Shown here: positions 45,290 through 56,324 of the stretch, in pieces
How positions within the stretch are numbered: position 1 is the first letter of the stretch
How the letters are laid out: the number at the start of each line of letters is the position of its first letter
Translations under genes and position numbers: made by a program
Notes under the pieces: model-generated
The model's database searches: none
Seen by the model: only the letters and a program-made list of their open reading frames with translations
Told to the model about the DNA's origin: nothing
Origin: Oceanobacillus chungangensis
GTDB taxonomy: Bacteria > Bacillota > Bacilli > Bacillales > Amphibacillaceae
Assembly: GCF_003369565.1 (NCBI RefSeq)
Contig: NZ_PIOD01000001.1
Coordinates: forward strand, 1 to 64,000
Direction: 5' to 3'
DNA length: 64,000 bases

Positions 45290-46645
45290 GTGATAAAGAA
45301 ACTGTTAATTGCTAATAGAGGAGAGATCGCTGTTCGAATCATACGTGCATGTAAAGAGCTGGATATTGAAACAGTGGCCGTATATTCAGAAGCAGATAAA
45401 GAATCTCTTCATGTCCAGTTAGCTGATGAAGCATATTGTATTGGACCTAAATTGAGTAAAGATAGCTATCTTAATTTCACGAATATCATAAGTGTAGCTA
45501 ATTTAACAAATGTTGATGCAATCCATCCTGGTTATGGTTTTTTAGCTGAAAATGCTGATTTCGCTGAGATTTGTAAAGCATGCAATATCACATTTATTGG
45601 CCCTAGTGCAGAAGCAATTCAAAAAATGGGGATCAAGGATGTTGCTAGAGAAACGATGAAAAATGCGAATGTTCCAATCGTACCAGGTTCAAATGGTATT
45701 ATTAGGAACATGGAAGAGGGTCTTGAAATCTCTAATAGTATCGGTTTCCCGGTTATAATAAAAGCTACTGCTGGTGGCGGTGGTAAAGGGATTCGTGTTG
45801 CTAGAAACGAAGAAGAATTGATTAAAGGTATCCAGGTAACCCAAAAAGAAGCAGAAACTGCATTTGGTAATCCAGGTGTATATATAGAGAAATTTATTGA
45901 AGACTTCCGTCATGTTGAAATTCAAATAATAGCTGATACTCATGGAAATGTAGTACATCTTGGTGAAAGAGATTGTACGATTCAACGACGTTTACAAAAG
46001 CTAGTTGAAGAAACACCCTCTCCAGCATTAACTCCAGAAATAAGAGAACAGATGGGGCAAGCTTCCGTTAAAGCTGCAAAAGCGGTAAACTATGTTGGAG
46101 CAGGTACAATTGAATATATTTTCGACCGGAAATCAAATCAATTCTATTTCATGGAAATGAATACGAGAATTCAAGTTGAACACCCGATTACAGAAATGGT
46201 AACTGGAGTTGACTTAATTAAAGAACAAATTAATATTGCTAATAACGAGGTACTTTCAATAAAGCAAGAGGATATTGTCCTTAATGGTTATGCAATGGAA
46301 TGCAGAATTAATGCTGAAAATCCTTTTAAAAACTTCATGCCATCTGCAGGTACAATTGATATGTATTTAGCACCCGGTGGATACGGGGTCAGAGTGGACT
46401 CAGCAGCATATTCAGGTTATTCTATACCACCGTATTATGATTCTATGATTGCAAAATTAATCACCTATGGTTCGACTCGTGAAGAGGTCGTAAGCCGAAT
46501 GAAACGTGCACTGGATGAATTTGTCATTGAAGGTGTGCATACTACGATTCCTTTCCATAGTTTGATTATGGATAATGAAGTATTTCTTAAAGGTGATTTT
46601 AATACCAACTTCCTAGAAGAGAACCCAATTGTTGAAAAGAAGTAA
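45290..46645 (+). CDS. accC: Biotin carboxylase of acetyl-CoA carboxylase
   Basis: This 451-residue ATP-grasp enzyme carboxylates the biotin on AccB using bicarbonate and ATP. Motifs are [18 protein letters not shown] at the N-terminus, the glycine loop GGGGKGIR, and the metal/ATP block [15 protein letters not shown]. The start is GTG at 45290 with AAGGGG upstream. Paired with accB as the first two-gene unit of fatty-acid synthesis. Confidence 0.97.
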   Translation: MIKKLLIANRGEIAVRIIRACKELDIETVAVYSEADKESLHVQLADEAYCIGPKLSKDSYLNFTNIISVANLTNVDAIHPGYGFLAENADFAEICKACNITFIGPSAEAIQKMGIKDVARETMKNANVPIVPGSNGIIRNMEEGLEISNSIGFPVIIKATAGGGGKGIRVARNEEELIKGIQVTQKEAETAFGNPGVYIEKFIEDFRHVEIQIIADTHGNVVHLGERDCTIQRRLQKLVEETPSPALTPEIREQMGQASVKAAKAVNYVGAGTIEYIFDRKSNQFYFMEMNTRIQVEHPITEMVTGVDLIKEQINIANNEVLSIKQEDIVLNGYAMECRINAENPFKNFMPSAGTIDMYLAPGGYGVRVDSAAYSGYSIPPYYDSMIAKLITYGSTREEVVSRMKRALDEFVIEGVHTTIPFHSLIMDNEVFLKGDFNTNFLEENPIVEKK

Positions 46646-46679
46646 ATTTCGTCAATTCTCATGAATAAGGAGTGATCGG

Positions 46680-47075
46680 ATGTCTGAACAAACGTTATTA
46701 AGTGTAAGTGACAATGACGCATTAGGAAAAGTAGAAATTGCTCCAGAGGTCATTGAAGTAATTGCTGGGATAGCAGCTACTGAAGTAAAAGGACTATTTG
46801 CAATGCGAGGTAATTTTGCTTCAGGTGTTGCAGAACGATTAGGGAAAAAACCACATAATAAGGGTGTTAAAGTGGAGTTAACAGAGACTGGAGTTTCCAT
46901 TGAACTCTATGTCATCTTACATTTCGGTGTGTCCATTCCACTTGTAGCTCAAGAAATCCAATCGAATATTAGACAAACTTTAATTAATATGACAGCACTC
47001 GAAATAGAAGAGATAAATATTCATGTTGTCGGAATTCAAATGGACGGTAAAGAGGATACAGATGTAGAAGATTAA
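46680..47075 (+). CDS. yqhY: Asp23/Gls24 family protein YqhY
   Basis: The 131-residue Asp23-domain protein has PEVIEVIAGIAATEVKGL and GVKVELTETGVSIELYV. Its B. subtilis homologue, encoded after accBC, is important for cells because its loss leads to suppressors lowering acetyl-CoA carboxylase activity, so a role in controlling that enzyme is likely. It is close enough to accC (34 bases) for co-transcription. Confidence 0.92.
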   Translation: MSEQTLLSVSDNDALGKVEIAPEVIEVIAGIAATEVKGLFAMRGNFASGVAERLGKKPHNKGVKVELTETGVSIELYVILHFGVSIPLVAQEIQSNIRQTLINMTALEIEEINIHVVGIQMDGKEDTDVED

Positions 47076-47078
47076 GCA

Positions 47079-47110
47079 GGAGGTCAAAAGATAATATCTT
47101 TTGACCTCTA
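47079..47110 (+). terminator. Stem-loop after yqhY
   Basis: GAGGTCAAAAGAT pairs with ATCTTTTGACCTC with a tiny loop. The T-run is weak, so termination may be partial. Confidence 0.6.
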
Positions 47111-47200
47111 TCATTTTAGGTATTCGCTAATGACAGAATCTAGCATTGCCTATTTAATCATGTTATTATTTGAAAGAGAACGATAAGGGAGCAATGAACG

Positions 47201-47581
47201 ATGAATCGACATACTGCTAGAGAAAAGGCATTTCAAATCCTTTTCCAACTAGATATTAATGATAATGAACCAAAAGAAGCGATAGCAGCCTTTTTAGAGA
47301 CAGAAGAAAGTGACATATTTTTAAAAGGATTAGTTGAAGGCGTGACAAATGTGAAAGATGAAATCGATACAATTATTACGGAAAATTTACAAAACTGGAC
47401 ATTGGATCGTGTCGCAGCTGTAGAGAAAACAATTTTGCGCATCGCCACATATGAAATACGATATTTAGAAGATATTCCTAGAAATGTTTCAATCAACGAA
47501 GCAGTTGAACTAGGCAATGTTTATGGTGACGACAAATCCGGCAAATTTATTAATGGTGTACTTTCAAGAATAGAAAAATAG
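47201..47581 (+). CDS. nusB: Transcription antitermination factor NusB
   Basis: The 126-residue all-helical protein starts MNRHTAREKAFQILFQLD, the NusB hallmark, and contains EIRYLEDIPRNVSINEAVEL and KFINGVLSRI. It acts with NusE (S10) on boxA of rRNA operons to prevent early termination. Located between yqhY and folD, as in B. subtilis. Confidence 0.95.
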   Translation: MNRHTAREKAFQILFQLDINDNEPKEAIAAFLETEESDIFLKGLVEGVTNVKDEIDTIITENLQNWTLDRVAAVEKTILRIATYEIRYLEDIPRNVSINEAVELGNVYGDDKSGKFINGVLSRIEK

Positions 47582-48047
47582 AAGCTAGGCTCACTTCGTA
47601 TCGATTGTTGCTATTTAAAAAAATGCGAATTTGTGATAATTTGATTCCAGATTTGAACATCAGTTTATATTCACTAACGAATCTCCAATATTTCCCTATA
47701 ATGATCGTTGATTGTTAGTGAGTAAATCATACTATTTTCGTTAGTTTTGCACTATCCCAGCGGAGAAAATATACGAAGACTCCGCGAAAATAAAGTTCAA
47801 TTTTTTCGTGCGATGTAACGCTGCCGAAGTTTCCTTGTCCTGTGGGAGAAGGGCCTCGGCGAGGCTTCGAAGTGCGCCAGCATAAGAAGGTTCGCCAGCC
47901 CCCCACGGATAGCAAAGTGTATTTTCGGAGCGCCCAGCCTGAGAGCAGTCGTCCTACCAAGTTAGTTCGCATTTTATGTCGGCTTATTATTACTTGAATA
48001 ACAACAAACTTTAAAAAGCTTTAAACTATTTTAGGGGTGGATATTTT
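47582..48047. other. Gene-free stretch with GC-rich repeat element
   Basis: The segment 47740-47965 is clearly more GC-rich than the surroundings and contains paired blocks: GAAAATATAC (47765-47774) with GTGTATTTTC (near 47921), and GCCTCGGCGAGGC as an internal hairpin (near 47851). Such elements, starting CACTATCCCAGCGGAGAA, resemble dispersed intergenic repeats of related Bacillaceae, as far as I recall. The rest is AT-rich and featureless. Confidence 0.5.
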
Positions 48048-48908
48048 ATGACAGCAGAGATAATAAACGGTAAGGATTTAGCGCAAGAACTAAGAATGGC
48101 AATGAAGGAAGAAGTAGCAGCATTAATTCAAGATGGAATAACCCCACAATTAACGGTTGTGTTAGTTGGAGATAATCCTGCATCAAGATCCTATGTTAAA
48201 GGAAAAGAGAAAGCCGCTAGTGAAGTTGGGATAGATTCTTCTTTAATTGAGCTACCTAATTCTACAACGGAAGATGAGCTTCTTAAATTAATCCAAAAAT
48301 TAAATGAAGATGCTGGGGTCCATGGTATTCTAGTTCAACTTCCATTGCCAAAGCAAATAAGAGAACAGGAAGTTATTGAGGCAATTTCTCCGAGTAAAGA
48401 TGTTGATGGTTTCCATCCAATTAGTATCGGACGTATGATAACTGGTGAGGATACATTTCTGCCTTGTACACCTTATGGAATAATAACGATGCTGAAATCA
48501 AGAAATATAAAAATTGAAGGGAAGCATGCCGTTATTATTGGCAGAAGTAACATTGTAGGTAAGCCAGTTGGACAACTACTCTTAAACGAAAATGCTACTG
48601 TTACTTATTGTCATTCAAGAACTGCTGATTTAAAAACGTATACACAAGATGCAGATATCTTAATTGCAGCAATTGGTCGTGCAAATGCAATTACTAGTGA
48701 ATATATTAAAGAGGGCGCAGTAGTAATTGATGTCGGCATTAACCGACTAGATAATGGTAAATTAACTGGAGATGTAGATTTTGAGGGAGCATTAGAGAAG
48801 GCATCCTTTGTTACACCAGTTCCAAAAGGTGTCGGGCCAATGACGATTGCGATGTTGTTAAAGAATACTATTAAAGCGGCAAAAGGACTCAATAACGTTG
48901 GAAAATAA
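48048..48908 (+). CDS. folD: Methylene-tetrahydrofolate dehydrogenase/cyclohydrolase
   Basis: The 286-residue bifunctional enzyme interconverts 5,10-methylene-, methenyl- and 10-formyl-tetrahydrofolate. Motifs include [17 protein letters not shown] (catalytic Lys in YVKGKEK), [19 protein letters not shown] and the NADP loop [11 protein letters not shown]. Methylene-THF from glycine cleavage is its substrate. Its end overlaps the xseA start by eleven bases. Confidence 0.97.
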   Translation: MTAEIINGKDLAQELRMAMKEEVAALIQDGITPQLTVVLVGDNPASRSYVKGKEKAASEVGIDSSLIELPNSTTEDELLKLIQKLNEDAGVHGILVQLPLPKQIREQEVIEAISPSKDVDGFHPISIGRMITGEDTFLPCTPYGIITMLKSRNIKIEGKHAVIIGRSNIVGKPVGQLLLNENATVTYCHSRTADLKTYTQDADILIAAIGRANAITSEYIKEGAVVIDVGINRLDNGKLTGDVDFEGALEKASFVTPVPKGVGPMTIAMLLKNTIKAAKGLNNVGK

Positions 48909-50256
48909 ATACTTAACAGTTGCTGCCCTCACAAAATACATCAAACGTAAAATCGATGTAGATCCACATCTGAAGGACGTATTGTTAAAAGGAGAGATAT
49001 CGAATTTCAGTCATCATAGTCGCGGACATATGTATATGACGATTAAAGATGATCAAGCTAAAATTCAGGCAGTAATGTTTGCAGGAAATAATCGATATTT
49101 GAAATTTAAACCTGAAAATGGCATGAATGTATTAATCAGAGGTGAAATTAGTGTCTATGAAGCCTTTGGTCAATATCAGTTATATATTCAGCAAATGGAG
49201 CCAGATGGACTAGGTGCCTTATATTTGGCCTTTGAGCAATTGAAAGAAAAATTACATAAGCAAGGTTATTTTGCAGAAGAGCATAAAAAAGAGATCCCTT
49301 TATTTCCTAATCACATTGGTGTCATTACCTCGCCAACTGGTGCAGCTGTTCGTGATATTATAACGACGATTAAGCGAAGATACCCAATCGTCCAGATTAC
49401 AGTGATTCCAGTACTAGTTCAAGGAGAGAATGCAGCTAGTTCAATTGCAGCTGCAATCGATTTAGCAAACGATATTAATTCATTTGATACGCTAATCGTA
49501 GGACGTGGCGGTGGATCGATTGAGGAGTTATGGGCATTTAATGAAGAAATTGTTGCGGAATCTATTTTTCGATCCAAAATCCCAATAATCTCTGCAGTTG
49601 GTCACGAGACAGATATTACTATTAGTGATTATGTAGCGGATTTACGTGCACCAACCCCGACGGGAGCTGCAGAACTTGCAGTACAGTCCCAGATTGAATT
49701 AAGAGAAAAGATAGATACATTAACAAGGTCACTAACGAGAGAATTAACGAATGAGCTGAGAAATAATCAAAGGCATTTAGACCGTTTAAAGGCAGCCTAT
49801 GCCTTTCGTTACCCAGGACAGCTTATTAAACAGAAGGAGCAGGCACTGGATAGCTTTGTAGCTAGTTTACAAAAAGGGATGGTTTCAACTAAGAAAGAAA
49901 AAGAATTGAGATTATTAAATCTTTATAAACGATTCGTAACGCAGCATCCGCAAAGACAACTCGAGCAATCCAAGTCAAAGCTAGATGAAAAAATAAAATC
50001 GCAAAATTATTATATGACGAAACTGCTTGAAAATAAAACGATTCAACTAACTAATACGATAGATAAATTATCTTTAGTTAATCCACTAGAAATTATGAAA
50101 CGTGGATTTGCCTTACCATACACGCCAGAACATAAAATTATTAAATCGGTTAATCAAGTGAAAGTAAATGATTATATAAAATTAAAAATAAGTGATGGAA
50201 ATTTGCATTGCCAAGTATTGGAAGTAGAGGAGGAAGTAAACCTTGAAAACGGATGA
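48898..50256 (+). CDS. xseA: Exodeoxyribonuclease VII large subunit
   Basis: The 452-residue protein has an N-terminal OB domain (about 1-100, with [20 protein letters not shown]) and a catalytic domain with [29 protein letters not shown] and [11 protein letters not shown], plus a long coiled-coil tail. With XseB it degrades single-stranded DNA. The start is TTG at 48898, inside folD. Confidence 0.95.
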   Translation: MENKYLTVAALTKYIKRKIDVDPHLKDVLLKGEISNFSHHSRGHMYMTIKDDQAKIQAVMFAGNNRYLKFKPENGMNVLIRGEISVYEAFGQYQLYIQQMEPDGLGALYLAFEQLKEKLHKQGYFAEEHKKEIPLFPNHIGVITSPTGAAVRDIITTIKRRYPIVQITVIPVLVQGENAASSIAAAIDLANDINSFDTLIVGRGGGSIEELWAFNEEIVAESIFRSKIPIISAVGHETDITISDYVADLRAPTPTGAAELAVQSQIELREKIDTLTRSLTRELTNELRNNQRHLDRLKAAYAFRYPGQLIKQKEQALDSFVASLQKGMVSTKKEKELRLLNLYKRFVTQHPQRQLEQSKSKLDEKIKSQNYYMTKLLENKTIQLTNTIDKLSLVNPLEIMKRGFALPYTPEHKIIKSVNQVKVNDYIKLKISDGNLHCQVLEVEEEVNLENG

Positions 50257-50473
50257 TCTTACGTTTGAAGAAGCAATGGAGAAATTAGAAGCTATTGTGG
50301 AGAAATTAGAAGAGGGAGATGTCCCTCTTGAAAAAGCCATTAATTACTATCAAGATGGAATGACGCTATCTAAATTATGTGGAGATAAGCTCAATACCGT
50401 CCAAGAAAAAATGACGAAAATTATGAACGAACAGGGAGAATTTGCTCCATTTGAAATACAGGAGGAACAATAA
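50243..50473 (+). CDS. xseB: Exodeoxyribonuclease VII small subunit
   Basis: The 76-residue helical protein has [20 protein letters not shown] and the conserved block [12 protein letters not shown]. It coats the XseA coiled coil. The start is TTG at 50243 and overlaps the end of xseA by 14 bases; ispA starts two bases after the stop. Confidence 0.95.
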   Translation: MKTDDLTFEEAMEKLEAIVEKLEEGDVPLEKAINYYQDGMTLSKLCGDKLNTVQEKMTKIMNEQGEFAPFEIQEEQ

Positions 50474-50475
50474 AC

Positions 50476-51360
50476 GTGCCAGCAAATCTTACGGATTATA
50501 TGAACCATTATATTACAATTATCGAGCAAGAAATAACAAATCAACTTGAAAAACTAGAGATTCCAAAACCACTTAAGGATTCTATGCTTTATTCGATGAA
50601 TGCAGGTGGTAAAAGACTACGTCCAATCTTGTTAATCGCAAGCTACGAGGCATTTGCAAATGACTATAAAAAGGCTTTGTCCTCTAGTGTGGCTTTGGAA
50701 ATGATTCACACCTATTCACTAATTCATGATGACCTTCCGGCAATGGATAATGATGATTATCGCCGTGGAAAATTAACAAATCATAAGGTGTTCGATGAAG
50801 CGACAGCAATCTTGGCTGGAGATGGATTATTAACTTATAGTTTTGAAGTAATTGCTAACGATCCATTGCTAGACGAAAAGCAAAAAATTGAGATAATTAA
50901 GATGCTTTCCCATACTAGCGGTCCTAATGGAATGGTAGGCGGACAAATATTAGATATGCAGGCAGAGAATAGGGAATCAAACTTGCAAGAACTAGAAAGA
51001 ATTCATGAGCTGAAAACGGGTGAATTAATCAAATTTGCCATCTATACGGGGGCCTATTTAGGAAATGCAACTAAAGAACAGTTGCAATATCTCGAGGAAT
51101 TTGCATATTATTTAGGACTGATTTTCCAAGTACAGGATGATATTCTTGATGTTACTGGTGATGAAGCGAAACTAGGTAAAAGATTAGGCAGTGATGAAGA
51201 AAGTAAGAAGAGCACTTATCCTAGACTTCTAGGAATTGATGGTGCAATTGAATTGAAAAATCAATATGTAACAAGTGCAAAGAATGCTTTAAAGAAAGCA
51301 GAAGTAGAAGATTCCTACTTAATGAACTTAACAGAACATTTCAGCAAACGGGACCATTAG
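50476..51360 (+). CDS. ispA: Geranylgeranyl/farnesyl diphosphate synthase
   Basis: The 294-residue prenyltransferase makes farnesyl diphosphate from IPP and DMAPP. The two aspartate-rich motifs are DDLPAMDNDD and DDILD, with QVQDDILDVTGD at the second. The start is GTG at 50476 with GGAGGA upstream. It ends the folD-xseA-xseB-ispA unit. In B. subtilis dxs follows; here the next gene is yqxC. Confidence 0.95.
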   Translation: MPANLTDYMNHYITIIEQEITNQLEKLEIPKPLKDSMLYSMNAGGKRLRPILLIASYEAFANDYKKALSSSVALEMIHTYSLIHDDLPAMDNDDYRRGKLTNHKVFDEATAILAGDGLLTYSFEVIANDPLLDEKQKIEIIKMLSHTSGPNGMVGGQILDMQAENRESNLQELERIHELKTGELIKFAIYTGAYLGNATKEQLQYLEEFAYYLGLIFQVQDDILDVTGDEAKLGKRLGSDEESKKSTYPRLLGIDGAIELKNQYVTSAKNALKKAEVEDSYLMNLTEHFSKRDH

Positions 51361-51386
51361 AAAATGTAAAATAGAGCATTCTCCAT

Positions 51387-51422
51387 CAACAACCGTTTTC
51401 ACACTCGTGTAAACGGTTGTTA
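51387..51422 (+). terminator. Stem-loop after ispA
   Basis: AACAACCGTTT pairs with AAACGGTTGTT around a 12-base loop. There is no T-run, so it may be a weak terminator or a junction scar. Confidence 0.5.
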
Positions 51423-51542
51423 GTGCTGCTCATTCGAAAATAAGCCAAGCTGTAGTTAGTATTTAATTTGTCTAAAAGACGGTGGATTTGATATAGTAAT
51501 GATAGAAAATAATACAGTGACATAAGAAAAGGGTTAACATAA

Positions 51543-52355
51543 ATGAGTAAAAAACGATTGGATGAAATATTAGTTGAACGTAATCTAATAGAAAATAGTG
51601 ATAAAGCAAAGCGGATCATCATGGCTGGACTGGTGTTTAGCGAACAGCAACGCTTAGATAAGCCAGGAATGAAAGTGGACGAAAATATTTCGTTAACAGT
51701 AAAAGGAAAGTCCAATCCTTATGTCGGTCGTGGCGGCTTTAAATTAGAAAAAGCATTAAAAACATTTAATATTTCGGCGGAGGGTAAAATTTTAATCGAT
51801 GTTGGATCATCAACAGGAGGTTTTACAGATTGTGCCCTGCAAAATGGAGCAATGCTCAGCTACGCCATCGACGTTGGTTATAATCAATTGGACTGGAAAT
51901 TAAGAAATGATGCACGTGTAGTCGTAATGGAAAGAACTAATTTTCGGTATGTAACAGCGGATATGCTGAAAAAAGGTACACCTAATTTCGCAAGTGTCGA
52001 TGTATCTTTTATTTCTATTAAAAAGATATTGCCAGTCCTAAACCAATTACTCGCAGCAAATAGCGATGTTGTAGTCTTAATCAAGCCACAATTCGAGGCT
52101 AAGAAAGAACAGGTTGGTGAGAAAGGAATCGTAAATGATAAATACGTTCATGAAGAGGTTTTACGTGAAATAATTGCATTTGCAAATAAAGAGCAATATG
52201 AATTAATTAACTTAACTTTTTCACCGATTACTGGTGGGGAAGGCAATATCGAATTTTTAGCACATTTCGGCTGGAAGACAGGAATTAATAACGGGGATGA
52301 AGTTATCGATCAAATCGAAAACATTGTTAAAGGAGCCCATTATTTATTAAAATAG
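51543..52355 (+). CDS. yqxC: TlyA-family rRNA methyltransferase (YqxC)
   Basis: The 270-residue protein has an S4 RNA-binding domain (about 1-60, KKRLDEILVERNLIENSDKA) and an FtsJ-like methyltransferase domain with ILIDVGSSTGGFTDCALQ and SFISIKKILP. TlyA methylates 16S/23S rRNA 2'-O positions in mycobacteria; the bacillar protein has the same build. It was once annotated as hemolysin. Located before ahrC and recN. Confidence 0.92.
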   Translation: MSKKRLDEILVERNLIENSDKAKRIIMAGLVFSEQQRLDKPGMKVDENISLTVKGKSNPYVGRGGFKLEKALKTFNISAEGKILIDVGSSTGGFTDCALQNGAMLSYAIDVGYNQLDWKLRNDARVVVMERTNFRYVTADMLKKGTPNFASVDVSFISIKKILPVLNQLLAANSDVVVLIKPQFEAKKEQVGEKGIVNDKYVHEEVLREIIAFANKEQYELINLTFSPITGGEGNIEFLAHFGWKTGINNGDEVIDQIENIVKGAHYLLK

Positions 52356-52379
52356 AAATATCGTACATGGGGGTATAAG

Positions 52380-52829
52380 ATGAGTAAGATTCAGCGACAT
52401 TTGAAAATACGTGAATTAATTTCTGAAAATGAAATAGAAACACAAGATGAACTTGTTAATCGTTTACAATCATTAGGAAAAAATGTGACACAAGCAACTA
52501 TTTCTAGAGATATAAAAGAACTGCAATTAGTAAAAGTTCCGACAAATAATGGGACATATAAATATAGCTTGCCAGCTGATTCAAGATTTAATCCATTTGA
52601 AAAATTGAAACGATTAATTGCTGACGTATTTGTGAAAATTGACCATACCAGCCATTTTATTGTATTGAAAACATTACCAGGTAATGCACAAGCAATGGGA
52701 GTGCTAATTGACAATTTAGACTGGGAAGAGATTATGGGAACGATTTGTGGAGATGATACATGCTTAATCATATGTAGAACAGAAGAACAAGCGGTTGCCC
52801 TCAAGGAACGCTTTATAAACATGTTATGA
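52380..52829 (+). CDS. ahrC: Arginine repressor ArgR/AhrC
   Basis: The 149-residue protein has an N-terminal winged HTH (about 1-70, with [18 protein letters not shown]) and a C-terminal arginine-binding, hexamer-forming domain with [13 protein letters not shown] and [11 protein letters not shown]. It represses arginine synthesis and activates catabolism when arginine is bound. The length equals the B. subtilis protein. GGGGGT precedes the ATG. Confidence 0.96.
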   Translation: MSKIQRHLKIRELISENEIETQDELVNRLQSLGKNVTQATISRDIKELQLVKVPTNNGTYKYSLPADSRFNPFEKLKRLIADVFVKIDHTSHFIVLKTLPGNAQAMGVLIDNLDWEEIMGTICGDDTCLIICRTEEQAVALKERFINML

Positions 52830-52863
52830 TGATGTTGCATTTTTAATGAGGTGAATAATATCC

Positions 52864-54573
52864 ATGCTAACAGAATTATCTATTCGTGACTTTGCAATAA
52901 TTGATGAAATTTCAATTAATTTTAATGAAGGATTAACCGTGTTGACAGGGGAAACAGGGGCTGGGAAATCTATCATTATTGACGCAATCCAGTTATTAGC
53001 AGGTGGCAGAGGTTCCGTGGAATTTGTTCGGCATGGAACAAAACGGGCCGAAATCGAAGGGTTATTTTTCATTCCAAATAAGAGCCATGCTATTTATAAT
53101 GTTGGGAAGCAATTTGGAATTGAAATACTAGATGATCAGGTTGTACTCGAACGAATCATCACAGTCTCAGGAAAAAGTATTTGCCGTGTTAATAGCAAGT
53201 TAGTCACTTTAGCCATATTACGGGAATTTGGCAAGACGTTGATTGATATACATAGTCAACATGAAACTCAATCATTAATGGATCCGGAGCATCATCTGGA
53301 TTTACTTGATATGTATGATCCAAAGTCAATGGCAAAATCGAAAGAAGAATATAGTCGTTTATTTAGCAAGCTTGCTACATTAAAAGGACGTTACAAAAAA
53401 CTAAGTGAAAATGAACAAGAAATCGCACATCGCTTAGATCTCTTAGAATTTCAAAAAAAAGAGCTGGAACAAGCAAATCTTTCACCAAATGAAGATATAA
53501 TTCTTGAGGAAGAAAGAAGCTCGTTAGTTAACTTTGAGCGAATTTATCAAGCATTACAGGATTCGTATACTGCGCTTTACGGAGAACAAAAGGGGCTTGA
53601 ATGGCTTAATCAAGCACAATTAGCGTTACAGGATAGTAAAGTATCCGATGCCTTTATTACGGAAAAAGCAGAAGAGCTTTCCAATCATTATTATGCCTTA
53701 GAGGAAATTACGTATGCAATTCGCAGTCAGCTCGAAGAATTACAGTACAACCCAGAGCGATTAAATGAAATAGAAACTCGTTTAAACGAAATACATCGAT
53801 TGAAGAAAAAGTATGGAACTAATGTAACGGAAATACTCGAGTATATGGCAAAAATCGAAGAAGAATTAGAACAGATTACGAATAAGGACTCCCACCTTTC
53901 TACATTAAATCAACAAATAGAAGATATTGAAAAAGATGCATACTTAGAAGCGGTACAGCTGCATGATATAAGGAAGAAAGCAGCCGATTCGTTAACAAAA
54001 GCTATTTATAAAGAATTTAAAGGCTTGTATTTAGAGAAGGCATCGTTTGCAATTTCTTTTGAACCTGAAGAAAGTCATGTGGAAGATGGCAATTATATAC
54101 TTACAAAGGATGGATTTGACCAAGTTCGTTTTATGATCTCAACGAATCCAGGGGAACCACTAAAAGAGCTGAGTAAAGTAGCATCAGGTGGAGAACTTTC
54201 TCGCATTATGTTAGCACTTAAAAAAATCTTCGCAAAACATCAAGGCGTGACAAGCGTAATATTTGATGAAGTAGATACAGGTGTAAGTGGACGTGTTGCA
54301 CAAGCGATAGCAGAGAAGATTTATCAGATTTCCGTTGATTCACAAGTTCTGTGTATTACGCATTTACCACAAGTTGCTGCTATGGCGGATACACATAAAT
54401 TCATTAAAAAAGTTGAGAAAAACAAACGAACCATTACACAGATGGAAGAACTATCCATAAAAGATCAAATTAATGAATTAAGTCGGATGATTACCGGAAC
54501 AAAATTAACGGAGACAGCAAAAGAGCACGCAAAAGAATTACTTGAACTTGCTTCAACGTTTAAAGCAGTTTAA
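52864..54573 (+). CDS. recN: DNA repair protein RecN
   Basis: The 569-residue SMC-like ATPase has Walker A GETGAGKS at residues 29-36, two coiled-coil arms (about 160-370), and the signature ASGGELSRIMLAL and Walker B IFDEVDTGVSG near the end. It gathers broken DNA ends early in recombination repair. It follows ahrC as in B. subtilis. Confidence 0.96.
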   Translation: MLTELSIRDFAIIDEISINFNEGLTVLTGETGAGKSIIIDAIQLLAGGRGSVEFVRHGTKRAEIEGLFFIPNKSHAIYNVGKQFGIEILDDQVVLERIITVSGKSICRVNSKLVTLAILREFGKTLIDIHSQHETQSLMDPEHHLDLLDMYDPKSMAKSKEEYSRLFSKLATLKGRYKKLSENEQEIAHRLDLLEFQKKELEQANLSPNEDIILEEERSSLVNFERIYQALQDSYTALYGEQKGLEWLNQAQLALQDSKVSDAFITEKAEELSNHYYALEEITYAIRSQLEELQYNPERLNEIETRLNEIHRLKKKYGTNVTEILEYMAKIEEELEQITNKDSHLSTLNQQIEDIEKDAYLEAVQLHDIRKKAADSLTKAIYKEFKGLYLEKASFAISFEPEESHVEDGNYILTKDGFDQVRFMISTNPGEPLKELSKVASGGELSRIMLALKKIFAKHQGVTSVIFDEVDTGVSGRVAQAIAEKIYQISVDSQVLCITHLPQVAAMADTHKFIKKVEKNKRTITQMEELSIKDQINELSRMITGTKLTETAKEHAKELLELASTFKAV

Positions 54574-54587
54574 GTATAATATTCATT

Positions 54588-54672
54588 AATAAGTCAGAAG
54601 CTAGAGTATACATTTATTTTCCTAAAGTGGGAATGAATGGTTTACATCATGAAGCATCTGGCTTTTTTATTA
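54588..54672 (+). terminator. Possible terminator after recN
   Basis: AGTCAGAAGC and GCATCTGGCT can pair across a long loop of about 50 bases, followed by TTTTTTATT. The long loop makes it uncertain. Confidence 0.45.
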
Positions 54673-54995
54673 TGTTTTTTTGTCAAAAATGATTGATTAT
54701 TCATACCAAATGATTATGAATACATGAAGATTCAGTCTAATAGTAAGGCCAGTAAACTGTCAGGACATTCATAAATCATTACAAACGGTCTTACTTCATT
54801 AAGACCTAGTTGCCAATAATAAACATGCATAATTGAGATACGTTTATTTAACAAGTTTAACAATTTTTATTGCTGTATTAAGAGGTAATCTTAAACATTT
54901 TTCATAGGTTTATCCAGTTTAAAAACACCGTTATTAGGTCAAATTAGGTGTATAGAAAAATAATGGTATGGGTTAGGTATAGGAGTGTGAAACGG
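54673..54995. other. Gap between recN and spoIVB without a gene
   Basis: About 320 AT-rich bases. No gene is seen. A sporulation promoter would be expected near the spoIVB end, but no convincing sigma-F or sigma-G match was found by eye. Confidence 0.4.
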
Positions 54996-56279
54996 TTGAG
55001 TAAACATTTGAATGCGATTCGAATTTGTATTGGCGTTATACTCCTGATTGCATGTATTGCAATCCCTATGTCTACCCCAGTGCAGAAATATTTTAAGATA
55101 CCAAATGAGCTTGTAACAATGCAAAATGAACAACCGATTGAAATACCAACTCTGGGTGAGAACATTAATATTGAAACATCTGATGAAAGCGTCCTTGCCA
55201 TTGATTCCGCTGAATTTTATGCAAAAGAATCAGGTAATAGTGAATTAGTATATGAAGTGGCCGGCATTCCAATTAAAAAAGTAGATCTATCTGTATTGAA
55301 TGATATTCGGGTGGTCCCTGGCGGTCAATCAATAGGTGTGCAATTACACACGCTAGGAGTCCTTGTCGTTGGACATCATCTTGTAAATGGTATGGAAGGA
55401 AAAGAGTCCCCTGGAGAAGTAGCCAATATTAATGTTGGAGACGTTATCTTGAAAATAAATGGTCAGCCGATTAAATCAATGAATGAAATAAAAAGTTATG
55501 TTGATCAAGCGGGTAAGGTTAATCGTGACTTAGATATAACGATTAAAAGAGGGAAGGAAGAAATGCAAACAACACTTCATCCTGTACTTGATAAACAAAA
55601 TAATCAATATCGAATTGGGTTATATATTAGGGATACAGCTGCAGGTATTGGTACGATGACCTTTTATGAACCAAAGTCTAAAAAATATGGTGCATTAGGA
55701 CATGTTATTTCAGATATGGATACAAAAAAACCAATTGAAATACACAATGGAACAATTGTTAGGTCCTCTGTAACAGCTATTGAAAAAGGAAATAATGGAA
55801 CTCCTGGTGAGAAACAAGCTAGTTTCTCTATTGAGAATAATAAAATGGGGACGATAACGAAAAATAGTCCATTCGGTATATTCGGTGAGTTGCAGCATAA
55901 GATTGAAAATGGAAAATATGAAGAAGCATTGCCAATCGCTCTATCACATGAGGTGAAAGAAGGGCCTGCCAAAATACTCACCGTAGTAGAGGACGAAAAG
56001 GTAGAAGAGTTCGATGTAGAGATTGTAAGCAGTGTGGCACAGAAGTTCCCGGCAACGAAAGGAATGGTTATTAAAATTACAGATCCAGAATTATTAAAAC
56101 GAACAGGGGGAATCGTTCAAGGAATGAGTGGTAGTCCGATAATACAGAATGGGAAAGTGATTGGCGCAGTTACCCATGTGTTTGTTAATGATCCGACATC
56201 TGGATATGGTGTTCATATCGAATGGATGCTGCAGGATGCGGGCATAAATATTTATGAATCAAATAAAAAAGCAAGCTAA
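54996..56279 (+). CDS. spoIVB: Stage IV sporulation serine protease SpoIVB
   Basis: The 427-residue protein has one N-terminal membrane helix (about 10-30), a PDZ domain (about 105-185) and an SA-clan protease domain with the catalytic His in GALGHVISD and Ser in [12 protein letters not shown]. It is secreted from the forespore and triggers sigma-K activation by cleaving SpoIVFA. TTG at 54996 is chosen: AGGAGTG lies eight bases ahead and the length equals that of B. subtilis SpoIVB. Confidence 0.92.
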   Translation: MSKHLNAIRICIGVILLIACIAIPMSTPVQKYFKIPNELVTMQNEQPIEIPTLGENINIETSDESVLAIDSAEFYAKESGNSELVYEVAGIPIKKVDLSVLNDIRVVPGGQSIGVQLHTLGVLVVGHHLVNGMEGKESPGEVANINVGDVILKINGQPIKSMNEIKSYVDQAGKVNRDLDITIKRGKEEMQTTLHPVLDKQNNQYRIGLYIRDTAAGIGTMTFYEPKSKKYGALGHVISDMDTKKPIEIHNGTIVRSSVTAIEKGNNGTPGEKQASFSIENNKMGTITKNSPFGIFGELQHKIENGKYEEALPIALSHEVKEGPAKILTVVEDEKVEEFDVEIVSSVAQKFPATKGMVIKITDPELLKRTGGIVQGMSGSPIIQNGKVIGAVTHVFVNDPTSGYGVHIEWMLQDAGINIYESNKKAS

Positions 56280-56287
56280 TCAATTGA

Positions 56288-56324
56288 ACTTGTAGTGGAA
56301 TCCTCCATTACAAGTATTTTTTTG
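56288..56324 (+). terminator. Terminator after spoIVB
   Basis: ACTTGTA-GTGGA pairs with TCCAT-TACAAGT, then TATTTTTTTG. Confidence 0.85.

Noticed and set aside
47727-47972. An 81-codon minus-strand frame in the nusB-folD gap
   Set aside because: It lies wholly in the GC-rich repeat-like element and has no ribosome-binding site or domain.
52391-52840. A 149-codon open frame on the minus strand opposite ahrC
   Set aside because: It mirrors ahrC almost base for base, has no ribosome-binding site and encodes no recognisable domain.
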